From NCBI RefSeq assembly GCF_011516765.1, contig NZ_JAAABN010000001.1, forward strand, positions 434,001 through 498,000: a stretch of DNA of 64,000 bases, in the 5' to 3' direction. This DNA comes from Acetobacter sicerae (GTDB taxonomy: Bacteria > Pseudomonadota > Alphaproteobacteria > Acetobacterales > Acetobacteraceae). Position numbers and translations under genes: made by a program. The notes beneath the pieces were generated by a model. It worked only from the letters and a program-made list of their open reading frames with translations, was not told where the DNA came from and searched no databases. Shown here piece after piece: positions 55,602-64,000 of the stretch (position 1 is the stretch's first letter; every line of letters starts with the position of its first letter).

Positions 55602-56990
55602 TTACACGCCGGCGCGATCTTCCGCCGTGACGCCAAGCTGCTTGAGCTTCCGATGCAGGGCGCTGCGTTCCATTCCCACGAACCCTGCCGTTCTGCTGAT
55701 ATTTCCACCAAAACGCAGAAGCTGGGCCTGAAGATACTGCGTCTCGAAAAGATCGCGCGCTTCCCGCAAAGGCAGACTCATGACATCCGCGTTCGAATCG
55801 AATTTCAGCAGAGCAGGCGCGCCCTCACTGATGGATGCAGGCAGCATATCGGCGCGGATCGGATCACTGCCGTTCCCCGGCATCATGATCAGCAGGCGTT
55901 CCATCAGATTGCGCAGTTCACGGGCATTGCCGGGCCAGTCATAGGCCTGCAACGCCGCCATCGCATCCACGCTCAGTTCCGGCACCGGAAGGCCGGCTGT
56001 CTCGGCAGCCCGACGCAGGAACAGCCGCGCCAGTTCGGGAATGTCTTCCCGGCGCTCACGCAGGCTCGGAATCCGCAGAGGCACCACCGCAAGGCGGTAA
56101 TAAAGATCCTCACGGAAGCGACCGTTACCGATCTCGGCCTGAAGATCACGATTCGTGGATGAAATGACCCGGATATCCACCTTTATCCGCGTCGAACCAC
56201 CAATCCGCTCAAAGCTCTGATCCTGCAGCGCACGCACGATCTTGCCCTGTGTCTCGATCGGCATGTCGGAGACTTCGTCAAGCAGCAGCGTGCCGCCATG
56301 GGCGCGCTCAAGCACACCAATTCTTCTGGGGATACCCTCGACGCCCTCCAGCCCGAACAGCTCCTCTTCAAAGCGGCTTGGAGCCAGCGTGGCGCAGTTC
56401 AGGGCAATGAAAGGTCCCTCCGCACGCCGGGATCGGGCGTGGATCATGCGTGCCGCAACTTCCTTGCCCGCGCCCGGCGCACCGGTAATGAGCACGCGTG
56501 ACCCGGTCGGGGCGACCCGTTCGATCTGGGAGCGCACGGCGGAAATCGCCACACTGTCACCGAACAGCGTGCTCTCCGGTCCGGCGCGCAGCCGCAGCTC
56601 CGCGTTTTCCCGCTCCAGACGGGACGCCTCGATGGCGCGCCTGACAATGACGAGAAGACGATCGGACTGAAACGGTTTTTCGATGAAGTCGTAGGCGCCG
56701 TGCTGAAGGGCCGCGACGGCAGTTTCAATCGTGCCGTGCCCCGAAATCATCACCACCGGCACGCTGGGATCTTCAGCCTGCATGGTCTTGAGGATCTCAA
56801 GCCCGTCCAGTTTGGAGCCCTGAAGCCAGATATCCTGAATCACAAGGGAGGGTCTACGCGCTCTGAAGGCCGCCAGCGCAGAGTCGGAGTCTCCGGCGAC
56901 ACGGGTCTCATATCCTTCGTCGTGAAGAATGCCCTCGATCAGCATGCGGATATCCGGTTCGTCGTCGACGATCAGGACTTCATACGCCAT
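55602..56990 (-). CDS. ntrX: Nitrogen-related response regulator NtrX
   Basis: 462 residues: receiver domain (DDEPDIRMLIEGIL, phosphoacceptor in LVIQDIWLQG), AAA+ domain and a C-terminal Fis-type helix-turn-helix (LLRFGGNISRTAGFVGMERSALHRKLKQLG). The P-loop is altered (TGAPGAGKEVAA) and the GAFTGA loop is absent: ELFGLEGVEGIPRRIGVLERA. NtrX orthologues commonly lack it and do not act as classical sigma-54 activators. It overlaps ntrY by 11 bases; hfq follows after about 250 bases. Confidence 0.94.
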   Translation of the reverse strand: MAYEVLIVDDEPDIRMLIEGILHDEGYETRVAGDSDSALAAFRARRPSLVIQDIWLQGSKLDGLEILKTMQAEDPSVPVVMISGHGTIETAVAALQHGAYDFIEKPFQSDRLLVIVRRAIEASRLERENAELRLRAGPESTLFGDSVAISAVRSQIERVAPTGSRVLITGAPGAGKEVAARMIHARSRRAEGPFIALNCATLAPSRFEEELFGLEGVEGIPRRIGVLERAHGGTLLLDEVSDMPIETQGKIVRALQDQSFERIGGSTRIKVDIRVISSTNRDLQAEIGNGRFREDLYYRLAVVPLRIPSLRERREDIPELARLFLRRAAETAGLPVPELSVDAMAALQAYDWPGNARELRNLMERLLIMMPGNGSDPIRADMLPASISEGAPALLKFDSNADVMSLPLREARDLFETQYLQAQLLRFGGNISRTAGFVGMERSALHRKLKQLGVTAEDRAGV

Positions 56991-59235
56991 GGTTCTCTTT
57001 CTGTGTTCCAGCCTTGAGCGGCAAAATCAGTGTGGCTTCAGTGCCTTCCGTATTCGGACGGTCCCTCAGCTCAATCGTTCCTTCATGGTCTTCCATGATT
57101 TTCTTGACAATGGCCAGCCCCAGACCTGTCCCTTTGGGCTTGTGCGTGACGTAAGGCTCTGTCAGGCGATCCCGATCCTGCCGGGGCAGACCGATTCCGT
57201 CATCCGTGACTACGATATGCACCCTGTCGTCCTGCTCTGTCACGTCAACGCGGATCATACCGATGGAACCTGTCACTTCTGAGGCAGCCTCGTCTCCTTT
57301 TTCAGATTCCACCTCGACAGTGCGCCCCGTCATGGCGATGGCGTCCGCTGCATTCTGCAGCAGGTTGGTCAGTGTCTGGCCGATCTGCCGCCGGTCACAG
57401 AAAAGCAGCGGCCCTCCTCCCGGCAGCAGGTGCACATCGTAGCGGATTTCCGGATGTGCTCCCTGTTGCAGGATCAGGGCGTCGCGAATGATGCTGGACA
57501 GGTTCTCTTCCGTCATGCGTGGCTGCGGCATTCTGGCAAACGCCGAGAACTCGTCAACCATCCGTCCGATGTCACCCACCTGACGAACAATTGTATCCGC
57601 ACACTGCTGGAATGTGTCCGGGTCAGAGGTGATTTCGCGCAGGAACCGGCGTTTCAGCCGTTCAGCGGCAAGCTGAATCGGCGTGAGCGGATTCTTGATT
57701 TCATGCGCAATCCGTCTGGCGACATCCGCCCATGCCGCCTTGCGCTGGGCCGACTGGAGCGCCGTGATATCATCGAATGTGACGACATAGCCCGCTACCA
57801 GATTGTTGCGCATTTCCGCAGCAGCACGCACGAACAGCACGCGTCGACTGCCGGGCACGCCGATCTGCAATTCCTGCGTCTGAACGCGCCCATCCCCCGA
57901 CTGAAGCGCATTCAGAACAGGTTCGAACTCCGGTACGACAGTCGCCAGAGGCTCTCCCACATGCTCCGTCAGATCCTTGTCGAGCAGGTCACACGCCACG
58001 CGGTTGGGCAGTTCGATGCGCGCCAGCCCGTCCAGACCGATGACGCCAGCCGACACGCCCGAAAGCACGGCCTCTGTGAATCGCCGTCGCTCGTTGATCT
58101 GCTCATAGGCGTCCATGAGCTGCGAACGCTGGCTCGCAAGCTCATCCGTCATGAGATTGAAGGCGTGAGACAGGCTGCGGATTTCATCATCCCGCCCTTC
58201 TTCCGGCACACGCACGGAAAGATCGCCCTCACTGACACGATGCGACGCATCCATGAGCAGCCCGAGCGGACGCGCAATCTGCCGGGCGAGCGTCAGTCCC
58301 ATCAGGGCGGCCGCCAGCATCACAAGCAGCGCCACCAATGCGAAGATGATCACAAAGATGATCTGGATTTTCGTCCGGTTGTGATCCAGCCGCTTGTAAT
58401 CCGACACCACCTTCTCGGTCTTGCGCATATGACCGAGAATTTCCGGATCGACCGGCCGCGTGATGACCAGCATCATTTCCGGCGTTTCACCGAGCGCCAC
58501 GACAGCCCGTACGACCTTCTCGTCGGGGCTGTCGTAGATCGCCACATCATTGGTGCGGGCCATCATTGTGGCCGCAGGCGGTGGCAGCGGCTGGTCATAG
58601 CCCGAGCGGCTGAGCAGGCCACCGGCGGCGATCACCTTGTTGGTGATCGGGTCATAGACCACCGCTTCCGTCAGACCACGGATGGTGGCCTGACTGTCCA
58701 GCATCTGGCCCAGTGTTTCCGGGTCATGCAGCAGATCCGTACCGTTACTCTGAAGCTCGTTCTCCGCGCTCACCAGAAAGTTGGAGAGGGAGAAGGCTTC
58801 CGTGCGGATGTTGGCGTTGTGCTCGGTCAGATAACCGCGCGACGCCTGCAGGGCTTCATTCAGGGCCGTATTGACGCGGTCCGAGAACCATATCTGGATG
58901 CCGTAATCAAAGAAGATCGTCGCAAAAATGCCCACCACGATTGTAGGAGCCACCGCGACCAGTCCGAACAGGGCGACCAGACGGACATGCAGTCGGGCGC
59001 CAGCGGTTCCGGCAAGCTGACGCTCATGGATCAGACGCCGGACCCAGAGGCCGCTGGTCACCGCCAGCAGGAGCAGCGTCGCGCCGCCCAGAATGAAGAT
59101 GCTGTTCTGCAGGATCGGATGATGCGCCAGCGCGCCTCCTCCCGACAGCACCACGAACATGGCGAACACCAGCAGGAGCGCCAGCGCGACGAGCGTGATG
59201 GTCACACTCCGCATTTCTAGCGCACGCCTCAGCAT
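56980..59235 (-). CDS. ntrY: Sensor histidine kinase NtrY
   Basis: 751 residues. N-terminal membrane segments (about residues 12-32, 42-62 and 88-110), an extracytoplasmic sensing region, a further helix (IIFVIIFALVALLVMLAAAL, about 290-310), HAMP, a PAS domain (AVLSGVSAGVIGLDG), then HisKA with phosphoacceptor His in RRIAHEIKNPLTPIQLAAE and an HATPase domain (DDGIGLPRQ, GTGLGLAIVKKI). Partner of NtrX; overlaps it. The topology is the usual one for alphaproteobacterial NtrY. Confidence 0.94.
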   Translation of the reverse strand: MLRRALEMRSVTITLVALALLLVFAMFVVLSGGGALAHHPILQNSIFILGGATLLLLAVTSGLWVRRLIHERQLAGTAGARLHVRLVALFGLVAVAPTIVVGIFATIFFDYGIQIWFSDRVNTALNEALQASRGYLTEHNANIRTEAFSLSNFLVSAENELQSNGTDLLHDPETLGQMLDSQATIRGLTEAVVYDPITNKVIAAGGLLSRSGYDQPLPPPAATMMARTNDVAIYDSPDEKVVRAVVALGETPEMMLVITRPVDPEILGHMRKTEKVVSDYKRLDHNRTKIQIIFVIIFALVALLVMLAAALMGLTLARQIARPLGLLMDASHRVSEGDLSVRVPEEGRDDEIRSLSHAFNLMTDELASQRSQLMDAYEQINERRRFTEAVLSGVSAGVIGLDGLARIELPNRVACDLLDKDLTEHVGEPLATVVPEFEPVLNALQSGDGRVQTQELQIGVPGSRRVLFVRAAAEMRNNLVAGYVVTFDDITALQSAQRKAAWADVARRIAHEIKNPLTPIQLAAERLKRRFLREITSDPDTFQQCADTIVRQVGDIGRMVDEFSAFARMPQPRMTEENLSSIIRDALILQQGAHPEIRYDVHLLPGGGPLLFCDRRQIGQTLTNLLQNAADAIAMTGRTVEVESEKGDEAASEVTGSIGMIRVDVTEQDDRVHIVVTDDGIGLPRQDRDRLTEPYVTHKPKGTGLGLAIVKKIMEDHEGTIELRDRPNTEGTEATLILPLKAGTQKENHGV

Positions 59236-59285
59236 GCCGGGTTCTCCGCCATGAGGCCGCTGTCCGTTTTCTGCCGCATGACGAG

Positions 59286-60761
59286 TCAGATTGCCTCCCG
59301 AGCGGAAGATCCCTTGGTCACGGGAATTTCGAGATCCCTGATACGCTTGCGCAGGGTGTTTCTGTTGACGCCCAGCATGGCGGCGGCGCGGATCTGGTTC
59401 CCGCGCGTCGCATCCAGCGTGAGCCTGATCAGAGGGCGCTCGATCTCGGCGATCACCCGCTCATGCAGGGCTGTGGGCGGCACCCCGTTCTCTTCGGCCG
59501 CCGTGAAGTATTTCCGCAGGTGACGCTCAACGACGACGGAGAAAGGCTCTTCCTCCTCATCGTGCGCCGCCACGGACAACGGACGTTGCCTGCTTGCTTC
59601 CGAAAGTTCCGTCTCTATCACCGAGCCGCTGATCACATCGTGCGGATACAGCACAGAAATACGACGCATCAAGTTCTCAAGCTCACGCACATTCCCCGGC
59701 CAGCGCCAGGCCTGCAAACGCATGATCGCATCATCTGTGAGGCTTCTGGGAGCTTGCCCTTCCTCATTGCACTGGCTGAGAAAATGTCTCGCCAGCAAGG
59801 GAATGTCCTCCGTCCGCTCCCGTAACGGCGGAATACGGATCGGCACCACGTTCAGGCGATAGAACAGATCCTCCCGGAACGTCCCTTCCCGGATGGCCTG
59901 ATGCAGGTCACGATGCGTGGAAGCGACAATCCGCACGTTGGACCGGATCGGCTGCCGACCGCCCGCCGTGGTGAACTCTCCTTCCTGCAGGACACGCAGA
60001 ACCCGGGTCTGCGCTTCCGGCGACATGTCACCGACCTCGTCAAGAAACAGGGTTCCTCCCGCCGCCTGCTCAAAGCGTCCCGAGGAACGCGTCCCGGTGA
60101 GACCGTTGACACTGCGTTCCTGCCCGAACAGTTCGGCTTCGATCTGCTCTCGTGGAATGGCGGCGACATTCACGGCGACGAAGGGGCCTGTGCGCCGCTG
60201 CCCGTAGTCATGGAGCGCTCTTGCGACCAGTTCCTTCCCCGTCCCGCTTTCTCCCGTGATCATCACCGTGAGGTCGGACGTCGTAAGACGGGCGATCATC
60301 CGGTAGATGTCCTGCATTGCCGCCGAACGGCCTGTCAGCGGCATCTTCTCTTCGGCGGAAGACAGCGCAGGCTGAGAAGACACCTGCGCCTGCTGAGGCG
60401 TGCTCAGGGCCCGCTCAACGACAGAGAGCAGTTCCGTCAGGTCAAAGGGTTTGGGAAGATATTCGAAAGCACCCCGCTGCGTCGCCTTGACGGCCGTGAC
60501 CAGCGTGGACTGCGCGCTCATTACAAGAATGCGCAGGTCCGGACGCGCCTTTCTGATGCGCGGCACAAGGTCCAGACCATTTTCATCCGGCATCATCACA
60601 TCCGTGATGACCAGATCGCCTTCGCCTTCCTCAATCCACTGCCACAGGGTCGCAGCGCTCGCCGTTGTGCGGACCTGATACCCGGCGCGGCCCAGAGCCT
60701 GACTGAGAACCGTCCGGATCGAGCGATCATCGTCAGCAACAAGAATAGTGGGCAACGGCAT
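59286..60761 (-). CDS. ntrC: Nitrogen regulator NtrC with degenerate GAFTGA loop
   Basis: 491 residues: receiver domain ([16 protein letters not shown], phosphoacceptor in [13 protein letters not shown]), AAA+ domain with Walker [16 protein letters not shown] and Walker [12 protein letters not shown], and Fis-type HTH ([21 protein letters not shown]). The L1 loop that should read GAFTGA reads NGLTGT within [18 protein letters not shown]. In this family GAFTGA contacts sigma-54, and Rhodobacter capsulatus NtrC, which lacks it, works with sigma-70. It lies 84 bases after ntrB. Confidence 0.94.
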   Translation of the reverse strand: MPLPTILVADDDRSIRTVLSQALGRAGYQVRTTASAATLWQWIEEGEGDLVITDVMMPDENGLDLVPRIRKARPDLRILVMSAQSTLVTAVKATQRGAFEYLPKPFDLTELLSVVERALSTPQQAQVSSQPALSSAEEKMPLTGRSAAMQDIYRMIARLTTSDLTVMITGESGTGKELVARALHDYGQRRTGPFVAVNVAAIPREQIEAELFGQERSVNGLTGTRSSGRFEQAAGGTLFLDEVGDMSPEAQTRVLRVLQEGEFTTAGGRQPIRSNVRIVASTHRDLHQAIREGTFREDLFYRLNVVPIRIPPLRERTEDIPLLARHFLSQCNEEGQAPRSLTDDAIMRLQAWRWPGNVRELENLMRRISVLYPHDVISGSVIETELSEASRQRPLSVAAHDEEEEPFSVVVERHLRKYFTAAEENGVPPTALHERVIAEIERPLIRLTLDATRGNQIRAAAMLGVNRNTLRKRIRDLEIPVTKGSSAREAI

Positions 60762-60845
60762 GCGGGTCTTTTACCATCTTTGATAAGCCACGCTCGATAA
60801 TGAGCGGATTTTACAGGAAAACAAGCGACAACCTTTTCAGGATCG

Positions 60846-62009
60846 TCACGACATACCACCAGCCTCGTCCCTGACCACGGGGAGATGCAGGCTCACCTCC
60901 GTGCATCCGGGCCTGCTTTCAACTTCAATGACTCCTCCGTGATCGTTGATGATCTTGCCCGCAAGCGCCAGCCCCAGACCGGAACCGGAGGTCTTGGTCG
61001 TGAGAAACGGTTCGAACAGATGCGGACGTATCGCCTCGGCAATTCCCGGCCCCGTGTCCCGGACGGTCACCAGAAGAGGCAGATGACGCCGACGGTCCGA
61101 TCCCGGCACGGCAAGGCGCAGCCCCTGTCGATAGGCTGTGATCAGCGTGATCTGTCCCGGCTTTCCCGTATCCAGAATGGCTTCCGCCGCGTTCTTGATG
61201 AGGTTGAGCAGAACCTGAATCAGCTCGTCCCTGTTGCCCCAGACCGGCGGGAGCGAGGGATCATACTGCTCGACGATCGGAATTCCTTTCGCCACGCCAT
61301 TTTCGGCCAGCGCCCGCACATGCTCCAGCACTCGATGAATGTTGACCGGACGGCGGCCTTCGGGATTTTCGCTGAACATTTCCATCCGATCGACCAGCGC
61401 CCGGATACGGTCGGCCTCGTCCCGGATCAGAACAGCCAGTTCCCTGTCGTTCTCGGCAACGGAACTTTCCAGCAACTGGGCGGCGCCACGGATGCCAGAA
61501 AGCGGATTCTTAACCTCATGCGCCAGAATGGCCGCCATGCCTGACACGCTGCGTGCGGCGGAGCGGAAGGCGAGCTGACGATCGAGAACCCTGGTCGAAG
61601 ACGCGTTCTGAATCAGGAGAAGCACCTGTCCGGGGAACTCGGCGACAGCCGCCCCCTGCACGGTCACGCCGTCATAATGAAAACGCGGCGAACTGATTAC
61701 CACTCCATGTTCGGTGACCGTATTACCGGTCTGCCTAACCTGATGAAGCAGAAGAAACAGGGGATGATCGGCGGGCAGCAGATCAGACAGTTTTTCCTGC
61801 CTGAGCAGGGCGCGGGAGCGCGCGAAGAAGCTCTCAGCCTCCGAATTCACGAAGAGAATATGATCCTGCTGACCGACAAGAACGACCGGGGTGGGCAAGG
61901 TTTCCAGCAGAAGCGCTGCATCCGGCACACGATCTTCGGCTTCGTTACGGTGCACCGCGCCGGGCGCTTTTTGCAGCGAATGAACTTCTCTTCCCGAGAC
62001 GCTCTTCAT
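60846..62009 (-). CDS. ntrB: Nitrogen sensor histidine kinase NtrB
   Basis: 387 residues, soluble. A PAS domain (LLETLPTPVVLVGQQDHILF, about 30-130) is followed by HisKA with the phosphoacceptor in AAILAHEVKNPLSGIRGAA and an HATPase domain (VRDTGPGIAE, TSGSGLGLALAGKI). It is kinase and phosphatase for NtrC under control of PII. Its start overlaps the dusB stop by four bases. Confidence 0.94.
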   Translation of the reverse strand: MKSVSGREVHSLQKAPGAVHRNEAEDRVPDAALLLETLPTPVVLVGQQDHILFVNSEAESFFARSRALLRQEKLSDLLPADHPLFLLLHQVRQTGNTVTEHGVVISSPRFHYDGVTVQGAAVAEFPGQVLLLIQNASSTRVLDRQLAFRSAARSVSGMAAILAHEVKNPLSGIRGAAQLLESSVAENDRELAVLIRDEADRIRALVDRMEMFSENPEGRRPVNIHRVLEHVRALAENGVAKGIPIVEQYDPSLPPVWGNRDELIQVLLNLIKNAAEAILDTGKPGQITLITAYRQGLRLAVPGSDRRRHLPLLVTVRDTGPGIAEAIRPHLFEPFLTTKTSGSGLGLALAGKIINDHGGVIEVESRPGCTEVSLHLPVVRDEAGGMS

Positions 62010-63115
62010 GCCGCCTGAAGTGTGTCGGCCTCACTCCTCGCTTCACCCGTGTGATTGCCATCGCCACGCGAGCGGTGCGGCGCACGGACAGCGCCCGCCG
62101 CGATCTGCCGGTCATAGAACGCGTTGATCGCGTCGATCACCTCGGCCGCCGTGTCCATGCGGTTTACGGAAGCACGGAAGCCTGCCGATTCTGGCAGGCC
62201 AGCCGAATACCAGGAGACGTGCTTGCGGGCGAGCCGCAGGCCGGGATGCTCACCGAAATGGCGCAGCATCGAATCATAGTGTTCCAGTACGACAGCGCGT
62301 TCAGTCGCCAGATCAGGGTCAGCGGGTGTTTCGCCTGTGCGGAGCGCTTCCGCTACCTGCCCAAGGAACCATGGACGACCGTACGCGCCGCGTCCGATCA
62401 TCACGCCATCGGCTCCCGAGAGAGCAAGCGCCTGTCGTGCGTCGTCAACCGTGACGATATCGCCGTTCACGATCACCGGCAGACGGACAGCTTCCTTCAC
62501 CTGACGGACGAAAGCCCAGTCAGCGGAGCCGTTATAGAACTGCTGTCGGGTCCGCCCGTGAACCGTGATCATGCGGATGCCGCATTCCTGCGCGATACGG
62601 GCAAGATTGGGCGCGTTCAGATGATCGTGATCCCAGCCCATCCGCATCTTCAGCGTGACAGGCACATTCACCGCTTTCACCGTCGCCTCAAGCAGACGCC
62701 CCGCCGCGACTTCGTCACGCATCAGGGCCGAACCCGCCATCTGACCAACCGCGACCTTCTTCACCGGGCAGCCGAAATTGATGTCGATGATGTCCGCGCC
62801 TTTGCTGACGGCAATGCGGGCCGCCTCCCCCATGGCGTCGGGATCGCACCCGGCCAGCTGGATGGAATTCGGTCCGGCGGCGTCAGCGACTTCGGCCATC
62901 CGAAGCGTCGCTTCATTTTCGCGCACCATCGCCCAGGACGCGATCATCTCGGAGACCACCAGTCCCGCGCCGAAACGGCGGGCGAGCCTGCGGAACGGAA
63001 CATCCGTCACGCCCGCCATTGGTGCGAGAATGACGGGTGCATCCAGCACAACGCCACCAAGATCGATCGGCGCGAGGTCAAGCCCCTCCGCCCTGTTCAT
63101 TTCTGCCGTGCCCAT
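62006..63115 (-). CDS. dusB: tRNA-dihydrouridine synthase DusB (NifR3)
   Basis: FMN-dependent reduction of uridine in tRNA. 369 residues. Typical motifs: VILAPMAGVTDVPFRRL, the catalytic Cys in INFGCPVKKVAVGQMAGSALM, TLKMRMGWDHDH, ITVHGRTRQQFYNGSADW and GVMIGRGAYGRPWFLGQ. First gene of dusB-ntrB-ntrC-ntrY-ntrX, the usual alphaproteobacterial nifR3-ntr order, and translationally coupled to ntrB. Confidence 0.95.
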   Translation of the reverse strand: MGTAEMNRAEGLDLAPIDLGGVVLDAPVILAPMAGVTDVPFRRLARRFGAGLVVSEMIASWAMVRENEATLRMAEVADAAGPNSIQLAGCDPDAMGEAARIAVSKGADIIDINFGCPVKKVAVGQMAGSALMRDEVAAGRLLEATVKAVNVPVTLKMRMGWDHDHLNAPNLARIAQECGIRMITVHGRTRQQFYNGSADWAFVRQVKEAVRLPVIVNGDIVTVDDARQALALSGADGVMIGRGAYGRPWFLGQVAEALRTGETPADPDLATERAVVLEHYDSMLRHFGEHPGLRLARKHVSWYSAGLPESAGFRASVNRMDTAAEVIDAINAFYDRQIAAGAVRAPHRSRGDGNHTGEARSEADTLQAA

Positions 63116-63182
63116 GATGTCGTCAACCTACCTGCGCGCGCGCAGGAGTTCAACAGAATCTCCATGCAACGGGCTCCCACGG

Positions 63183-64000
63183 CTACTCCTTGGATGCAGA
63201 GAGGTATTTCATGCTTCCCGGCCCTTTTGGCTCCGGACCGGGCTCCTTCGTCCCCACCATCTCAAGGGCGCTCGTCTCACTCCGCGCTCTTACCTTGGCG
63301 AGGTCATCCAGATTTCTGGCCACGATGGGGTATTCTTCGACCAGCCTTCTGAAACGATGGGCCGGAATGGCGAGCATGTGGCCAAAGCGAACCGCGCGCA
63401 CCGTCCCCGGCATCGGACCGTTCTCAATCGCTTCGCGTGCGCCAATAATGTCGCCCGCTCCATAGTCGATATCGCGCTCACTGACATGCATTTCGGCACG
63501 CCCGGCGCTCACGAAAAACACCGTATGCGCCTTGTGACCCCGTTTCAGCAGGGCCTCACCCACAGAAGGAAAACGGAGGGATGCTGTCTGCGCCAGATCG
63601 TGCAGCGCCACGGCGGGCAAACCCTTGAAGATGAGAGCGCCGCGCAGACGGGTCTCGATGTTGTTACGCAGATTGAAGGTCATACGCCGGTCAAGACGGA
63701 CACGACGCCGGTCCACATCCTTGTGCAGTTCCCGCGAGAGTTCGTCGCTGATCAGCGATTCCGCATGCAGCGTATCGATTTCCTGAGCTTCCAGACGGAT
63801 GACGATCTGCCTGAAAATGCGGGTCTCCAGCGCTTCCGAATAACCGGGATAATGCAGCCGCAGGGCCAGCAGCGCCTCGTCCAGCATCTTGCGCTGACGC
63901 GACAGGGTTTCCGCCACGATTTCGCTGACACGCGTGCCGAGCGTCGGTTCCATCATGTCCTTCAGGAAACGGGCCAGAGCCAGCGAAACCAGATGACTGA
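63183..64000 (-). CDS. Cation/proton antiporter C-terminus with cNMP-binding-like domain (partial)
   Basis: Frame open to the window edge, so the gene starts beyond 64000. The visible 272 residues lack membrane helices except perhaps at the truncated end. They comprise a helical linker (LLALRLHYPGYSEALETRIFRQ, rich in Arg/Glu) and a cyclic-nucleotide-binding-like domain (LKRGHKAHTVFFVSAGRAEMHV, IDYGAGDIIGAREAI). This arrangement is that of the cytoplasmic end of NhaP/CPA1 antiporters with a cNMP domain. The nucleotide-binding Arg cassette is not clearly present, so ligand binding is uncertain. A Pro/Gly tail ends the protein. Confidence 0.75.
   Translation of the reverse strand, partial: SHLVSLALARFLKDMMEPTLGTRVSEIVAETLSRQRKMLDEALLALRLHYPGYSEALETRIFRQIVIRLEAQEIDTLHAESLISDELSRELHKDVDRRRVRLDRRMTFNLRNNIETRLRGALIFKGLPAVALHDLAQTASLRFPSVGEALLKRGHKAHTVFFVSAGRAEMHVSERDIDYGAGDIIGAREAIENGPMPGTVRAVRFGHMLAIPAHRFRRLVEEYPIVARNLDDLAKVRARSETSALEMVGTKEPGPEPKGPGSMKYLSASKE

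Noticed and set aside
57430..59220. Plus-strand open frame of 596 codons
   Set aside because: It lies antisense to ntrY, whose domains are all intact; the translated product is rich in His and Arg with no recognisable fold.
62051..63352. Plus-strand open frame of 433 codons
   Set aside because: Antisense to dusB and extends into the next gene; Arg/His-rich with no motif.

Overview
The window looks like chromosome of an acetic acid bacterium (Acetobacteraceae, most likely Acetobacter or a close relative). The best evidence is a 505-residue succinyl-CoA:acetate CoA-transferase with the AarC active-site Glu at position 294, close to a type II citrate synthase. Alphaproteobacterial gene orders support this: ruvCAB-ybgC-tolQRAB-pal-cpoB-tilS-ftsH-folP and dusB-ntrB-ntrC-ntrY-ntrX-hfq-hflX. 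GC content by eye is in the mid to high 50s percent, with clear AT-rich patches near 18.4-19.6 kb, 36.85-37.0 kb and 42.97-43.17 kb. I saw no rRNA, CRISPR array or intact insertion sequence. There is one tRNA gene, tRNA-Asp(GTC).

Layout. 0.1-2.4 kb: an MFS drug-efflux-type transporter and cysE on the plus strand. 2.4-15.4 kb: a long minus-strand housekeeping block (ruvC, ruvA, ruvB, ybgC, tolQ, tolR, tolA, tolB, pal, cpoB, tilS, ftsH, folP) for recombination, envelope integrity, tRNA modification, membrane proteolysis and folate synthesis. 15.5-20.8 kb: an accessory stretch with two unrelated glycosyltransferase-type genes (one AT-rich, DUF4422), an exported protein, a possible tiny lipoprotein, an acyl-CoA thioesterase and a glycerate kinase. 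21.0-26.2 kb: central metabolism (aarC, citrate synthase) around a phosphoesterase, chorismate mutase and SixA. 26.3-30.4 kb: a small hypothetical protein, a TPR protein with a DUF1796-like C-terminus, and an acyl carrier protein/FkbH pair.

30.5-43.0 kb is the most unusual part. It holds a type II secretion system (gspE, F, H, I, J, K, D, L, M and a GspC/N-like periplasmic protein) that has no gspG or prepilin peptidase gene in view. Inside it sits a twin-arginine-exported flavin oxidase resembling vanillyl-alcohol-oxidase-type cholesterol oxidase, a plausible secreted cargo. Upstream of gspL, behind a very AT-rich promoter region, lies a 112-residue peptide with a double-glycine (bacteriocin/microcin-type) leader.

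43.2-53.5 kb: an ELM1-like protein, pyrE, murI, a polyprenyl diphosphate synthase, a tRNA methyltransferase, dps, a TPR protein, rpmJ, and a textbook peroxide-defence locus (oxyR divergent from ahpC-ahpD). Then come a lipoprotein with two retropepsin-type Asp motifs and the tRNA. 53.7-63.1 kb: the nitrogen-regulation block, transcribed right to left as dusB-ntrB-ntrC-ntrY-ntrX-hfq-hflX. Both AAA+ regulators, NtrC and NtrX, have lost the canonical GAFTGA sigma-54 contact loop. The window ends inside a cation/proton antiporter gene with a cyclic-nucleotide-binding-like C-terminus.
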